Below, piece by piece: positions 55,526 through 64,000 of a stretch of DNA of 64,000 bases. The notes under the pieces were generated by a model. That model had not been told where the DNA came from. It made no database searches and was given only the letters and a program-made list of their open reading frames with translations. Where the stretch lies: positions 124,001 to 188,000 of the forward strand of contig NZ_JAMBNR010000001.1 of the NCBI RefSeq assembly GCF_023715205.1, given 5' to 3'. The stretch is from Mesobacillus maritimus. GTDB taxonomy: Bacteria > Bacillota > Bacilli > Bacillales > Cytobacillaceae. Positions within the stretch are counted from its first letter, which is position 1; each line of letters starts with the position of its first letter. The position numbers were made by a program, and so were the translations under genes.

Positions 55526-55594
55526 GTCAATGCCCTCCTTTTTTGCAATATTTTGCTATTTTCCTCTTTCAAAGGATTCCCTTTTCCGTCACGC

Positions 55595-55635
55595 TAAAAA
55601 AACAGAGTAAAAAGCAAGTACCTTTTTACTCTGTT
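55595..55635. terminator. Terminator of trhO
   Basis: ACAGAGTAAAAAG and CTTTTTACTCTGT, perfect 13-bp stem; seven A (T on the minus strand) on its left. Confidence 0.85.
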
Positions 55636-55665
55636 CATATTGTTGAGATTTAACTCTATAAAGCA

Positions 55666-56637
55666 TTATCCTGTAACAACATTTTCTCTCTCTGCGATTT
55701 TCTTTAAACGCAATTCTACTTCTTCTTCCGTTAAACCATGTTCTTTTACATACAGGTTTCGTGGATGTGTTCTACATTCATGAGTACAACCGCGCATATA
55801 AAAATGCTCATTTTCTTCGGAAACAAGTATTTGTTTATTGCATTCAGGGTTAGCACAGTTCACATAGCGCTCACAAGGTTCACCTGTAAAATAATCCTTC
55901 CCAACAACAACATGCTCGACTTTGTTTACAGGAACACTAATTCGACCATCGAACACATAACATTGTCCATCCCATAATTGACCTTGCGCTTCTGAGTCTT
56001 TTCCGTATGTGACAATTCCGCCGTGAAGCTGAGAAACGTCTTCAAACCCTTCTTTTTTTAACCAGCCAGAAAACTTTTCACAGCGAATTCCACCGGTACA
56101 ATAGGTTAAAATTTGCTTTCCTTCAAGCATCTCTTTGTTTTCACGAATCCAATCAGGGAGTTCACGGAATGCTTTAATGTCAGGCTTGACCGCTCCCCGG
56201 AAATGTCCTAAATCGTATTCGTAATCGTTACGTGCGTCAATCACAATCGTATTGTCATCTTGCATTTTTTCAAAGAACTCTTTTGGCTCTAAATAATTCC
56301 CTGTAAGCTCTAATGGATTGATATCATCCTCTAGTCTAAGTGTGACAAGCTCTGGACGATGACGAACGTGCATTTTTTTAAACGCATGACCATCCGCTTC
56401 ATCAATTTTAAAGACCATGTCCGCAAAACGCGGGTCATTTTTCATCGTTTCCATATATTTTTCGGTTTGCGCAACCGTACCAGACACTGTTCCGTTAATT
56501 CCTTCTGAAGCTACTAAAATACGTCCTTTTAATCCTAAGTCTTTACAAAATTGTAAATGCTCTGCTGTAAACTCCTCTGGGTTCTCAATCAGAACATATT
56601 GATAATACAGTAAAACTCGATATGAAGTATTTTCCAT
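55666..56637 (-). CDS. trhO: tRNA uridine(34) hydroxylase TrhO (rhodanese-domain UPF0176)
   Basis: 323 aa. N-terminal acylphosphatase-like part ('[18 protein letters not shown]'), rhodanese domain with the active Cys in '[20 protein letters not shown]' (about 185), and a C-terminal zinc-type segment '[12 protein letters not shown]...[13 protein letters not shown]'. Introduces 5-hydroxyuridine at tRNA position 34. Complete. Confidence 0.92.
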   Translation of the reverse strand: MENTSYRVLLYYQYVLIENPEEFTAEHLQFCKDLGLKGRILVASEGINGTVSGTVAQTEKYMETMKNDPRFADMVFKIDEADGHAFKKMHVRHRPELVTLRLEDDINPLELTGNYLEPKEFFEKMQDDNTIVIDARNDYEYDLGHFRGAVKPDIKAFRELPDWIRENKEMLEGKQILTYCTGGIRCEKFSGWLKKEGFEDVSQLHGGIVTYGKDSEAQGQLWDGQCYVFDGRISVPVNKVEHVVVGKDYFTGEPCERYVNCANPECNKQILVSEENEHFYMRGCTHECRTHPRNLYVKEHGLTEEEVELRLKKIAERENVVTG

Positions 56638-56857
56638 TTTGTTTAACCACCTAATCTAAATATGAATGAAAAAAAGACCTTGAACAGAATAAGCCCAAGA
56701 ATCCTGTGATTATCACTATTATCGTATTATAAACCTTTTTTTAAACTTACGTAAAGTAATATGTTTTTCATAGAATGCTATGTATTTCCAATTTAGGTGA
56801 AAATGCTACAATTCATCTCAGAAGTCAAACACTTACTTGCTGACCACATAGCAAGTA

Positions 56858-56899
56858 TAAAAAAAGCCAGCTCACATCTATCATGCGAACTAGCTTTCC
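56858..56899 (-). terminator. Terminator of uppP
   Basis: AAAGCTAGTTCGCA on the minus strand pairs, with wobbles, with TGTGAGCTGGCTTT and is followed by seven T. Confidence 0.7.
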
Positions 56900-56906
56900 C
56901 TCGTTC

Positions 56907-57728
56907 TTATGCAAATATAAGTACGGCTGTACCAACAATAAAACAATAGATACTAAAATAAATTAAGTTTCCCCTAGCCATAATTCCCATAAACCATTTT
57001 AATGAGAAATACGAAGCAATAAACGAAACAATGAATGCCCCTAAATAAGGAATGAATAATTGGCTAAGATTCGGGTCATTTAGTAAGTCTGAAATACTTA
57101 AGATTGTTCCACCCAAACTAACTGGAATATATAATAAAAACGAGAACCGCAGAGCAGTTTCTGGTTTCATTCCTAATCCCATCGAGGCAACAATCGTTGC
57201 TCCAGAGCGACTGATTCCCGGGATTAAAGCCACCGCCTGAGCTAAACCAACGATTATGGAGTCTTTTAACGTAATGTCTCCATCTTGTTTTCTACCGCGC
57301 AAGTTCCGAATGAGAAATAACGCTACCCCTGTAACGAGAAGAGTAATACCAATAATTTGAATTCCATTTCCTTTCATTACTTCAGAGATCTTATCATCGT
57401 ACAAGACACCAATTACACCAGCAGGAATAGTTGCAATCACTAAAAAGAGGATGAACCAAAAGTCAGCTTTTGCCTCAGGTTTACGTGAGATTGTATAAGC
57501 AATTCCATTTTTAGCCAGGCGACTAATATCTTCTTTATAAATAAGTAAAACAGCAAATAACGAGGCGGCGTTTACAAGTAGCTCAAAAGTGAGACTTTTC
57601 GTTTCAATCCCCATAAAATATTGCGCCAGAACCAAATGGCCGCTTGAGGAAATCGGAATGGGTTCTGTAAACCCCTGTAATAAACCTAAAAATAAATACT
57701 TTAGAAGTGTTAATAGCTCAAACTCCAT
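56907..57728 (-). CDS. uppP: Undecaprenyl-diphosphatase
   Basis: 273 aa with eight hydrophobic segments. Catalytic motifs: '[16 protein letters not shown]' (about 20-35) and '[14 protein letters not shown]' (about 170). Dephosphorylates undecaprenyl diphosphate to recycle the cell-wall lipid carrier; also gives bacitracin resistance (BacA). Complete and monocistronic. Confidence 0.95.
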   Translation of the reverse strand: MEFELLTLLKYLFLGLLQGFTEPIPISSSGHLVLAQYFMGIETKSLTFELLVNAASLFAVLLIYKEDISRLAKNGIAYTISRKPEAKADFWFILFLVIATIPAGVIGVLYDDKISEVMKGNGIQIIGITLLVTGVALFLIRNLRGRKQDGDITLKDSIIVGLAQAVALIPGISRSGATIVASMGLGMKPETALRFSFLLYIPVSLGGTILSISDLLNDPNLSQLFIPYLGAFIVSFIASYFSLKWFMGIMARGNLIYFSIYCFIVGTAVLIFA

Positions 57729-58328
57729 ATAGTTTCTCCTTATACAAACTGTAGATTTCTAAACACACCTTATTTATATTAGCATACTTATCCAATTCGG
57801 AGTTATCTTTTTTAAGGCTCTTTTCTCAATCTTTGTTGCTCTTCAACAAAAGATATGTTGAATATGCTAGGGTATTCAAAAATAGATTCATATTAATGAG
57901 AAGAGAGCTTGCTAACTAATTTTAAATATACAAGATGGCTAATATATGGTTCATGTCGGCTTTAAGATTTAAACAACAAACCATACTAAATAGCTTTTTA
58001 TTGAGTTTCTATTTTATCTTTGCAATTTTCATAAGCACTCTCTTTAATCTGATTATGATGGCACATAATTTTTTCTCTTATCCTTTATTCCGTGGGGTAT
58101 CGTTTCAATTACCCACCAAATACCTCTGACAGCACTGCGGCAGGGAACAACAAGAAGGACCATAATCGAAATTAGGTCCTAAATAGTTATTATTATAATT
58201 TCTTTATAGTTAGCTACTATCATTAAGTAATATCAATTTTGTTTAATCCGTGACAATATCGTACTATAGTCTGCTCGGAAAAAACATGCTAATTAATCAT
58301 TAGCACGTTCCTCCATTTTATTCAAAGA
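57729..58328. other. Gene-free stretch between uppP and copZ
   Basis: 600 bp. It holds short hairpins (AGGACC...GGTCCT, 58157-58181; ATGCTAAT...ATTAGCA near 58288-58306, probably ending copZ). A plus-strand frame at 57935-58129 has hydrophobic content but no ribosome site. Confidence 0.4.
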
Positions 58329-58535
58329 TTAAGCTACATCATATCCTTGATCATCGATTGTTTCTTTAATCTTTTCAAGAGTAACAAGGTCACTGTTAAA
58401 ATCCACATCCACTGTACCTTCATCTAAATTAACAGTTACAAGATGTACACCTACAAGTGCACCTACGCTACCTTCGACTGCTTTCACACAATGACCACAA
58501 GACATACCCGCAACATTTAAGGTTACTTTTCCCAT
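58329..58535 (-). CDS. copZ: Copper chaperone CopZ
   Basis: 68 aa heavy-metal-associated domain with the metal motif 'GMSCGHCVKAVEG' (two cysteines, CxxC). Delivers Cu(I) to CopA. Normally in csoR-copZ-copA; here neither copA nor csoR is adjacent, so it is an orphan. A CsoR-like operator is 236 bp upstream. Confidence 0.92.
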   Translation of the reverse strand: MGKVTLNVAGMSCGHCVKAVEGSVGALVGVHLVTVNLDEGTVDVDFNSDLVTLEKIKETIDDQGYDVA

Positions 58536-58916
58536 TAAAGATACCCCTCTCGTTTATTATTAAATAATTTTTGTATCGTAACAAGAACTCATCCACAATT
58601 TCCAACCTGAAATCATTTGATAACACACCTTTTCATATGACCTTTTAAGAAGATTTGTCCGACTCAGTTTATAGCCGCCTGAGTGGTAGAAATTTGGGTT
58701 AGGCAACATCACAATAAGGATCTTTTTAGAATCCACTATTCCCAGTCCACCAACACCTTGTTATTCATATTACTATACCCCACTATAGTATGTAAATCAT
58801 TCTGATTATGATTCATAAAACGTTCACATCTTCTACTGTATGAGCTTAGCTGACATAGCCCTATCAGTTCGTTTCAAATCGAGAAAAGAGCATTTTAAAA
58901 AGCTACTGATTGGAGA
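58536..58916. other. Intergenic region upstream of copZ
   Basis: 380 bp with no gene. It contains the CsoR-like palindrome at 58771-58792. Confidence 0.4.
58771..58792 (-). promoter_or_regulatory. CsoR-like operator
   Basis: ACTATACCCCACTATAGT, an imperfect palindrome around a CCCC core, resembles copper-sensor operators that precede cop genes in Firmicutes. The distance to copZ is long, which may reflect a deletion. Confidence 0.35.
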
Positions 58917-59540
58917 TTACTGCAAATGTTTTGGTGGCACATCTTCATTGTGAGCATTGCGAGCAACTTCAGTAAACAAGTTTTGACTATGATTCAAGTC
59001 ACTCTGTTGTGCTTGATTTTGCGGGATTAATAGCAATTGCTTAATTTGTTGAAGGTCTTGTTGTAGTTCTTGAAACTGTTTTATTGTCACAGGTTGCGCT
59101 TCCTGTTTTAATGTATATCCAACTTGACCATTCGGTTCGATCGTCGCATATTCAACGTCACTAATCCGCGACACATTTTGTTGTCTTAGGTTCATTTCAA
59201 GTTGATCAACCGTAAAGCGTAGTTTGCGCAAATTCTTTTCATTAATATTTCCATTTTCAATAAGGATTTTTGACTTGCCAGTAATAATTTTTTCGATAGT
59301 ATCCGATTTTACCTGTCCTATTTCCATCAAAAATAATGTGATTACTAAGACAAGTCCGACCCCAAGTGTCACCCAAATGTTTTCTCCGGCCACAGGCTGA
59401 ATTAATAAGGAACCAATCCCAATCATAATAACGGTTTGTGCCAATGTCATTTGGGAAATTGATTTCCTTCCTGCAAACCTTAAAAGAGCAGTACCACCTA
59501 GTACAATTATAATAGCTTTCCAGACCCAATCAAAATCCAT
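58917..59540 (-). CDS. DUF421 membrane protein (YetF/YdfR type)
   Basis: 207 aa. Three hydrophobic helices (about 5-25, 35-52, 58-77) precede a cytoplasmic DUF421 domain with 'GKSKILIENGNINEKNLRKL' and 'SRISDVEYATIEPNGQVGYT'. Some relatives are made in the forespore. Function unknown. Single gene. Confidence 0.88.
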   Translation of the reverse strand: MDFDWVWKAIIIVLGGTALLRFAGRKSISQMTLAQTVIMIGIGSLLIQPVAGENIWVTLGVGLVLVITLFLMEIGQVKSDTIEKIITGKSKILIENGNINEKNLRKLRFTVDQLEMNLRQQNVSRISDVEYATIEPNGQVGYTLKQEAQPVTIKQFQELQQDLQQIKQLLLIPQNQAQQSDLNHSQNLFTEVARNAHNEDVPPKHLQ

Positions 59541-59807
59541 CCGTATACCTCTTTTCTTAAAAAGACTTTATTTAATCAGTTCATGAACCATTTACATTTA
59601 AATCGTTAGTATTTTTCCCACTAGAGGTTGTAATATGAAAATTTAGTTAAAAAGTTTTCATAATTGCTGTAATTGTTTTTTCAAGAGGAATTTACATATT
59701 AAACTGACCGTTCATAATAAAATACAATTGACAAAGTACTTTTTCCATAATAAATTAATATAAGGATATAGTATTTATCTTTGTCTTGTACCATTATTCA
59801 TATATTT

Positions 59808-59935
59808 CGCTTAATCTTTCGAGCGGGGGAACCATTGTGCTTATTTTTAAGCACCGGGGTGAATCCTTTAACAAAAGGTAGGGTACTCTCAATACCCGAA
59901 TCCGACAGCTAACCTCGTAAGCGTATTGAGAGGAA
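59808..59935 (+). ncRNA. c-di-AMP riboswitch (ydaO/yuaA motif)
   Basis: The plus strand carries the conserved blocks of the ydaO motif in order: CGCTTAATC, GAGCGGGGGAACC, GGGGTGAATCC, GGTAGGGTA, CCCGAATCCGACAGCTAACC and TCGTAAGCG. Cyclic di-AMP binding normally turns the downstream gene off. The controlled gene is the symporter at 60068. Confidence 0.92.
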
Positions 59936-59996
59936 AACACTGCATAACTGCACAGTGGTTTTAACCTCTGTGTATTTTTATGCATTTTTTTTCGAT
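59936..59996 (+). terminator. Expression platform terminator of the c-di-AMP riboswitch
   Basis: TGCATAA...TATGCA with inner CACAG...CTGTG pairing, followed by eight T (59987-59994 region). An alternative fold with the upstream CACTG/CAGTG stem is visible. Confidence 0.7.
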
Positions 59997-60067
59997 TTAT
60001 CAACTGTATTTTAGTATAAAAATACACCTTTATTAATTTTTAATCTATTTAAATTGGAGGTAGATTT

Positions 60068-61309
60068 ATGAAATTAGCCAAAAAAATTATTATTGCATTA
60101 ATTCTCGGAGGTTTAACGGGCTTAGCAATTAATATACTTTTCCCCGACATTTTCCCTTCAATAGACCAATATGTTTTTACACCAATTGGTAAGATATTTT
60201 TAAGTATGATTAATATGCTCGTTGTTCCAATTGTGTTTTTTTCAATTACACTCGGTACTGCCGGTTTAGGTGATCCCAAAAAACTTGGGCGGATTGGAAT
60301 TAAAACAATCTCCTTCTTCTTAATTACTACAGCTCTTGCTATTACTATTGCCCTAGCTTTAGCAATTGTTTTTGAACCAGGAAAAGTCGGAGATTTTAAT
60401 TTAACAAGTATTAATTACGAATCGAAAGAGGCACCGCCTATTTCTGACACCCTGTTAAATATTATCCCAACAAACCCGGTAAAAGCTTTTACTGAAGGAA
60501 ATATGTTACAGATTATTACGTTTTCAATATTTGTCGGTTTTGGTCTAGCTATGCTAGGTTCTAAAACTAAAGGGCTACTAAAAATTATTGAACAAGGTAA
60601 TGACTTAATGATGTACCTTGTGAACCTTGTGATGAAATTTGCTCCCTACGGGACCTTTGGTTTAATTGCTTCTGCTGTTGGAAGTCAAGGTTTTGGCGCT
60701 ATAAAAGCGATGGGACTATATATGTCGATTGTTCTTTTAGCACTTTTAGTTCATACCATTTTTGTTTATGGATCTGCAGTAGCCTTATTAGCAAAGAAAA
60801 ATCCATGGTGGTTTTTTAAGGGGTTCGCACCTGCAATGAGTGTGGCATTTAGTACTTCAAGTAGTAGTGCCACATTACCTTTATCAATGGCTACAGCGCA
60901 AAAGAATTTAAAAATACCAAAATCCATTAGCAGCTTTGTTCAACCATTGGGTGCAACCATTAATATGGACGGGACCGCTATTATGCAAGGTGTAGCCACT
61001 ATTTTTATTGCGCAAGTATTTAGTGTTGAATTGACTTTTACTCAGTTAATAACAGTTGTTTTAACTGCAGTCCTTGCAAGTGTTGGGACAGCTGGTGTAC
61101 CTGGTGTTGGGCTAATCATGCTAGCCATGGTATTAAATTCCGTTAATTTACCAGTTGAGGGAATCGCGCTAATTATAGGAATCGACCGCTTGTTAGACAT
61201 GACTCGAACAGCTGTTAATAGTACTGGAGATGCTGCGTGCGCACTAATTGTTGCAGAATCAGAGGCTAAGAATGAAAAAGCAGAAAAAGATTTAAAAACG
61301 GCAGGTTAA
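60068..61309 (+). CDS. gltP: Dicarboxylate/glutamate:cation symporter (DAACS family)
   Basis: 413 aa, about eight membrane helices plus re-entrant loops. Family motifs: 'SVAFSTSSSSATLPLSM' (serine-rich loop), 'FVQPLGATINMDGTAIMQGV' and 'DRLLDMTRTAVNSTGDAA'. Imports glutamate, aspartate or C4-dicarboxylates with H+ or Na+. GGAGGTAG precedes the ATG. Transcription passes through a c-di-AMP riboswitch, linking uptake to osmotic and K+ signalling. Symbol by similarity to GltP. Confidence 0.9.
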   Translation: MKLAKKIIIALILGGLTGLAINILFPDIFPSIDQYVFTPIGKIFLSMINMLVVPIVFFSITLGTAGLGDPKKLGRIGIKTISFFLITTALAITIALALAIVFEPGKVGDFNLTSINYESKEAPPISDTLLNIIPTNPVKAFTEGNMLQIITFSIFVGFGLAMLGSKTKGLLKIIEQGNDLMMYLVNLVMKFAPYGTFGLIASAVGSQGFGAIKAMGLYMSIVLLALLVHTIFVYGSAVALLAKKNPWWFFKGFAPAMSVAFSTSSSSATLPLSMATAQKNLKIPKSISSFVQPLGATINMDGTAIMQGVATIFIAQVFSVELTFTQLITVVLTAVLASVGTAGVPGVGLIMLAMVLNSVNLPVEGIALIIGIDRLLDMTRTAVNSTGDAACALIVAESEAKNEKAEKDLKTAG

Positions 61310-61313
61310 CATA

Positions 61314-61350
61314 ACAAAAGGATGAAATCATAATGATTTCATCCTTTTGT
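61314..61350. terminator. Bidirectional terminator
   Basis: Perfect 17-bp stem (ACAAAAGGATGAAATCA with its partner at 61334-61350). Confidence 0.9.
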
Positions 61351-61373
61351 TAATTATCTATGAAACTATATGC

Positions 61374-62381
61374 CTATTCATCTGTAACTTTAACTAGCTG
61401 TTTGCCTATATTTTCACCTCGGAATAAGCCTAAAAAAGCGTTTACGGTGTTATCAAACCCTTCGACGATATTCTCTCGATAGGTTATTTTTCCTTCCTTT
61501 ACCCATTTTGATAAGTACATTAATCCTTCCTTGTTGTGTTCAGCAAAATCACTAACAATAAATCCTTTCATTAAAGAGCTAGTTTTTAATAGTTTGTCCA
61601 TAACCCTTGGCCCCATCTCAGGTTTGTCCAAATTATATTGCGATATCTGCCCACAAATAATGGTTCTCGATTGAAAGTTAATTATTTTCAAGACTTCATC
61701 AGAAACCGTTCCACCAACATTGTCAAAATATATATCTACCCCATTTGGACATGCATTCTTTAATGAAGCAAGTAAATCTGGTGTCGCCTTATAATTGATT
61801 CCCTCATCGAAGCCTAGTTCTTCTGTAATAAACCGGCACTTTTCCTCAGAACCTGCGATACCAACAACCCTACAACCTTTTAGTTTAGCGATTTGACCAA
61901 CAATCGTTCCCACGGCTCCAGAAGCACCCGAGATGACAACGGTTTCTCCTGCCTTCGGTTGTCCAATATGTAGCAATCCAAAATATGCTGTTAACCCCGG
62001 CATGCCAAGCACATGTAAAGCCGTTGATACTGGCGCAATTTCTGGGTTTAACTTTCGAATATTCTTTCCATTGGAAACATTATATACTGACCAATTCAAA
62101 CGGCCTTCTATATAATCTCCAGTCTCAAACTTTGGATGATTGGATGCCACAATTTTTCCAACAATCCCACCAATGAATGGCTCTCCTACTTTATATGGCT
62201 CAGCATAGCTCTTTGCATCTGACATTCTTCCCCTCATATAAGGGTCGACTGATAGATACATCGTCTGGATTAAAACCTCATCTTCTTTAATACTAGGAAT
62301 TTTTTCTTCAACCATATTAAAATGACTTTCATCAGGCATTCCTACTGGACGATTGGCCAATAAAATTGTTTTGTTTTTCAT
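61374..62381 (-). CDS. Zinc-free MDR NADP-dependent oxidoreductase (YncB/PTGR type)
   Basis: 335 aa. N-terminal 'LSVDPYMRGRMSDAKSYAEP' and the cofactor fold 'VISGASGAVGTIVGQIAKLKGCRVVG', with 'VDIYFDNVGG' typical of the leukotriene B4 dehydrogenase group. No structural zinc cysteines. Reduces enones and enals. Complete, single gene. Confidence 0.9.
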   Translation of the reverse strand: MKNKTILLANRPVGMPDESHFNMVEEKIPSIKEDEVLIQTMYLSVDPYMRGRMSDAKSYAEPYKVGEPFIGGIVGKIVASNHPKFETGDYIEGRLNWSVYNVSNGKNIRKLNPEIAPVSTALHVLGMPGLTAYFGLLHIGQPKAGETVVISGASGAVGTIVGQIAKLKGCRVVGIAGSEEKCRFITEELGFDEGINYKATPDLLASLKNACPNGVDIYFDNVGGTVSDEVLKIINFQSRTIICGQISQYNLDKPEMGPRVMDKLLKTSSLMKGFIVSDFAEHNKEGLMYLSKWVKEGKITYRENIVEGFDNTVNAFLGLFRGENIGKQLVKVTDE

Positions 62382-62546
62382 TTAATAAACCTCCCTATTC
62401 ACCCTTATTAGTCTTCTCTATCTTACTTATTCAACATTAAAGCAACGTTTCCTTAAAAAATTTGAAAAAACTAATCTTTTTTATTGGAAATAGTCAAAAA
62501 GAATGATAAAATAGTAACAACTATATAGGTAAATTTAAAAAATTGA

Positions 62547-62628
62547 TAAAGGCAAATCCATTGAAAAGTGGAGACGCAAAGCTATAGGGGCTAAAGTATA
62601 AGATACCACGCCAGCCAGCTACCGATTA
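62547..62628 (+). ncRNA. c-di-GMP-I riboswitch (GEMM)
   Basis: GEMM landmarks are in order: AAAGGCAAATCC, TGGAGACGCAAAGC, AGGGGCTAAAG, CCACGCCAGCCAGCTACCG. The tetraloop-type GAAA and receptor parts are both visible. The controlled genes downstream are a 45-aa peptide and probably yyaC. Confidence 0.93.
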
Positions 62629-62633
62629 TGAGC

Positions 62634-62669
62634 AAAAAATGACTAATCGGACCCGAATAGTCATTTTTT
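62634..62669 (+). terminator. Expression platform terminator of the c-di-GMP riboswitch
   Basis: AAAAAATGACTA pairs with TAGTCATTTTTT. The competing arm CCGATTA (62622-62628) can pair with TAATCGG (62644-62650), giving an anti-terminator overlapping the aptamer's last stem. Confidence 0.85.
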
Positions 62670-62755
62670 ATTAGCTCCAACGCCTAGCAAGATAATTGAA
62701 TATAATTGGTACATGCGGTGAATCCTTATACTTCCCTGAAAATGAGGAGGTAGCC

Positions 62756-62893
62756 ATGAGTAATTTAGAAATTCTAAGCCTAATTGAAAAGCTCGGCCAA
62801 TTATTTACGGACTACAGAAACTGTAAAGATCCTAAAACAAAGGAAGAAATTTACCGAGATATTCAATTAATCGGCAAAGCTATTGATGTTTAA
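62756..62893 (+). CDS. 45-aa peptide under c-di-GMP riboswitch control
   Basis: ATG at 62756 with GAGGAGG 8 nt upstream; a longer frame from 62696 has no site. Helical, mixed charge (MSNLEILSLIEKLGQLFTDY...), no membrane segment or signal. Not recognised. Its own terminator follows at 62921, so it is the direct target of the riboswitch. Confidence 0.7.
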   Translation: MSNLEILSLIEKLGQLFTDYRNCKDPKTKEEIYRDIQLIGKAIDV

Positions 62894-62920
62894 TTTTACT
62901 AATATTTTATAAACAACTGA

Positions 62921-62949
62921 GGAAAGGAGATTTGTCTCCTTTCCTTTTT
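62921..62949 (+). terminator. Terminator of the 45-aa gene
   Basis: GGAAAGGAGA-TTTG-TCTCCTTTCC followed by five T. Confidence 0.85.
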
Positions 62950-63069
62950 CATTTAATTACTTCTAATATATTAATTCGCAGGTTTTTGGCTAGGGATTAT
63001 AGAATAAATAGAATAGACATCCTCCCTAGCTCAACCGAGGAATACATATTCCCTGAAAGAAGGAATTAA

Positions 63070-63663
63070 ATGATGTTCCAGCAAACCATTGACAGGAATC
63101 CAGAGTTACTTAGCAAGATTTCATATAAGAAACCTTATGCTCCAATGTTAATCCGGAACCACTTGTTTACAATAATCCCTAAAGAAACGAAATATATTTA
63201 TGTAATGGCTATTGGCTCTAATAGTATTATCGGAGATAGCATAGGTCCCTTTGTTGGTACCCTTCTTACCGGCCAATACCCCAAACATCTGACTGTAATA
63301 GGAACATTAGCGTCTCCTCTTGATGCTACAACTCTCGAAACAAGGATTGAAGAGGTCCACTTTCCTAACAATAGCTTTGTAATAGCTGTTGATAGTGCTA
63401 TTGGTCCTCCATCTTATGTTCAATCGATTGTAATTACAAAACAGCCACTTCAACCTGGAAAAGCATTACATCATGAGCTCCCAACAGTTGGTCACTGTGG
63501 TATTTTGGCAGTAATGCTAGAGAATCAAAAAAACATTGCCTCAAAGCTGATATATTCCGACCTAAATGTAGCTTATTCGATGGCAAGAACGATTGCACTT
63601 GGTATTTCGTTGGCAGTAAGACAATTCTACCAATACCCCGCCGAACAGCCTATATTAGGTTAA
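63070..63663 (+). CDS. yyaC: Spore protease YyaC-like protein (DUF1256)
   Basis: 197 aa. Start ATGATG after GAAGGAATT. 'YVMAIGSNSIIGDSIGPFVG' and 'LASPLDATTLETRIEEV' with 'VIAVDSAIGP' and 'HCGILAVML' follow YyaC of B. subtilis, a spore-formation protein of the GPR/HyaD-like hydrogenase-maturation-protease fold. It lies 120 bp after the terminator of the 45-aa gene, so it probably has its own promoter. Confidence 0.85.
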   Translation: MMFQQTIDRNPELLSKISYKKPYAPMLIRNHLFTIIPKETKYIYVMAIGSNSIIGDSIGPFVGTLLTGQYPKHLTVIGTLASPLDATTLETRIEEVHFPNNSFVIAVDSAIGPPSYVQSIVITKQPLQPGKALHHELPTVGHCGILAVMLENQKNIASKLIYSDLNVAYSMARTIALGISLAVRQFYQYPAEQPILG

Positions 63664-63685
63664 AAGAACCAACAAAAAGCGGTTA

Positions 63686-63725
63686 AGGCGTTCAAGAACT
63701 GGTAATTCACAGTTCTTGAACGCCT
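63686..63725. terminator. Hairpin between yyaC and pepF (convergent)
   Basis: Perfect 16-bp stem (AGGCGTTCAAGAACTG with 63710-63725) and 8-base loop. T runs are weak but present on the minus side (CTTTTTG). Confidence 0.75.
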
Positions 63726-63748
63726 GTTGAAAAACACTCGGACTTACA

Positions 63749-64000
63749 TTAGAGTTTTGAAAATTCTTCAATTAACTCTGTAAATTTTTTAAGAGCATTT
63801 TCAATAGGTTCAGGGGTTGTTAAATCCACTCCTGTCTTTTTTAATAATTCGAGTGGATAATCGGAACTGCCACTTTTCAAAAATTCTAGATATGCGGTAA
63901 GTGTTTTTTGATCCCCATCGAGTATTTTCGTTGCAAGGTGAATAGCAGAAGCATAGCCCGTTGCATATTTATAGACATAAAACGGACGGTAGAAATGTGG
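63749..64000 (-). CDS. pepF: Oligoendopeptidase F, C-terminal end (partial)
   Basis: The minus frame runs from the window edge to TAA at 63749. It reads 'PHFYRPFYVYKYATGYASAI' and 'LEFLKSGSSDYPLELLKKTG', the conserved end of M3-family oligoendopeptidase F. The HEXXH metal site is outside the window. Confidence 0.88.
   Translation of the reverse strand, partial: PHFYRPFYVYKYATGYASAIHLATKILDGDQKTLTAYLEFLKSGSSDYPLELLKKTGVDLTTPEPIENALKKFTELIEEFSKL

Noticed and set aside
57935-58129. 64-codon hydrophobic plus frame
   Set aside because: No ribosome site and AT-rich sequence easily gives phenylalanine-rich frames.

Overview
The window is low-GC DNA from an endospore-forming member of the Bacillaceae. 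Several things point there: Shine-Dalgarno sequences close to AGGAGG with frequent GTG/TTG starts, a spore-protease-like yyaC, ypbS and ykvR homologues, small acid-rich sporulation-type peptides, a perfect CIRCE element, c-di-AMP and c-di-GMP riboswitches, and a replication terminator protein gene (rtp), a family known from Bacillus. I see no rRNA, tRNA or CRISPR array.

Layout. (1) 1-2.75 kb: the tnpA (cut by the window edge) and tnpR genes of a Tn3-family transposon. (2) 2.8-8.7 kb: an alpha-glucoside (maltose-type) PTS operon on the minus strand, malP-malA-rpiR-EIIA, preceded by a Gfo/Idh/MocA oxidoreductase that sits behind a decayed duplicate of the malP promoter and 5' end. (3) 8.9-27.4 kb: an accessory island, rich in nuclease-type genes and in broken genes. 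It holds a frameshifted GIY-YIG gene plus a zinc-ribbon protein, a homing-endonuclease-repeat ORF, a PIN-domain gene whose 3' half appears inverted in place, a 701-aa tyrosine recombinase with small helix-turn-helix and zinc-ribbon partners, and a LAGLIDADG endonuclease whose start codon is buried in a perfect hairpin. It continues with a DUF4238 remnant, a 910-aa SF1 helicase with a possible HEPN motif at its N-terminus, a small hydrophobic peptide enclosed by 5'-3' pairing like a type I toxin mRNA, an HNH endonuclease, a two-TM coiled-coil protein, and remnants of an MNT/HEPN toxin-antitoxin pair. (4) 27.9-64 kb: mostly core Bacillaceae genes.

The core part includes a D-2-hydroxyacid dehydrogenase, a truncated PrmA-like methyltransferase, endonuclease IV, a MATE exporter and an SsuABC-type importer. 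It also holds small sporulation-like genes, a flavin reductase, a prolyl-4-hydroxylase-like protein, SDR and thiolase genes, a UPF1-like helicase, htpG (under CIRCE), ilvD, an MBL hydrolase, a NUDIX hydrolase and rtp with a Ter-like site. The right part carries fabF, ypbS, an LLM oxidoreductase, ykvR, trhO, uppP, an orphan copZ, a DUF421 protein, a glutamate/dicarboxylate symporter under a c-di-AMP riboswitch, an MDR oxidoreductase, a 45-aa peptide plus yyaC behind a c-di-GMP riboswitch, and the end of pepF.

How the genes work together: the PTS cluster imports and phosphorylates an alpha-glucoside, hydrolyses it, and is probably under catabolite control (cre-like site) and a RpiR regulator. 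The island looks like repeated insertion and decay of mobile and defence genes. The right-hand part shows nucleotide-second-messenger control of transport (c-di-AMP) and of a spore-related locus (c-di-GMP). All calls are by eye from sequence and translated frames; no database search was run.
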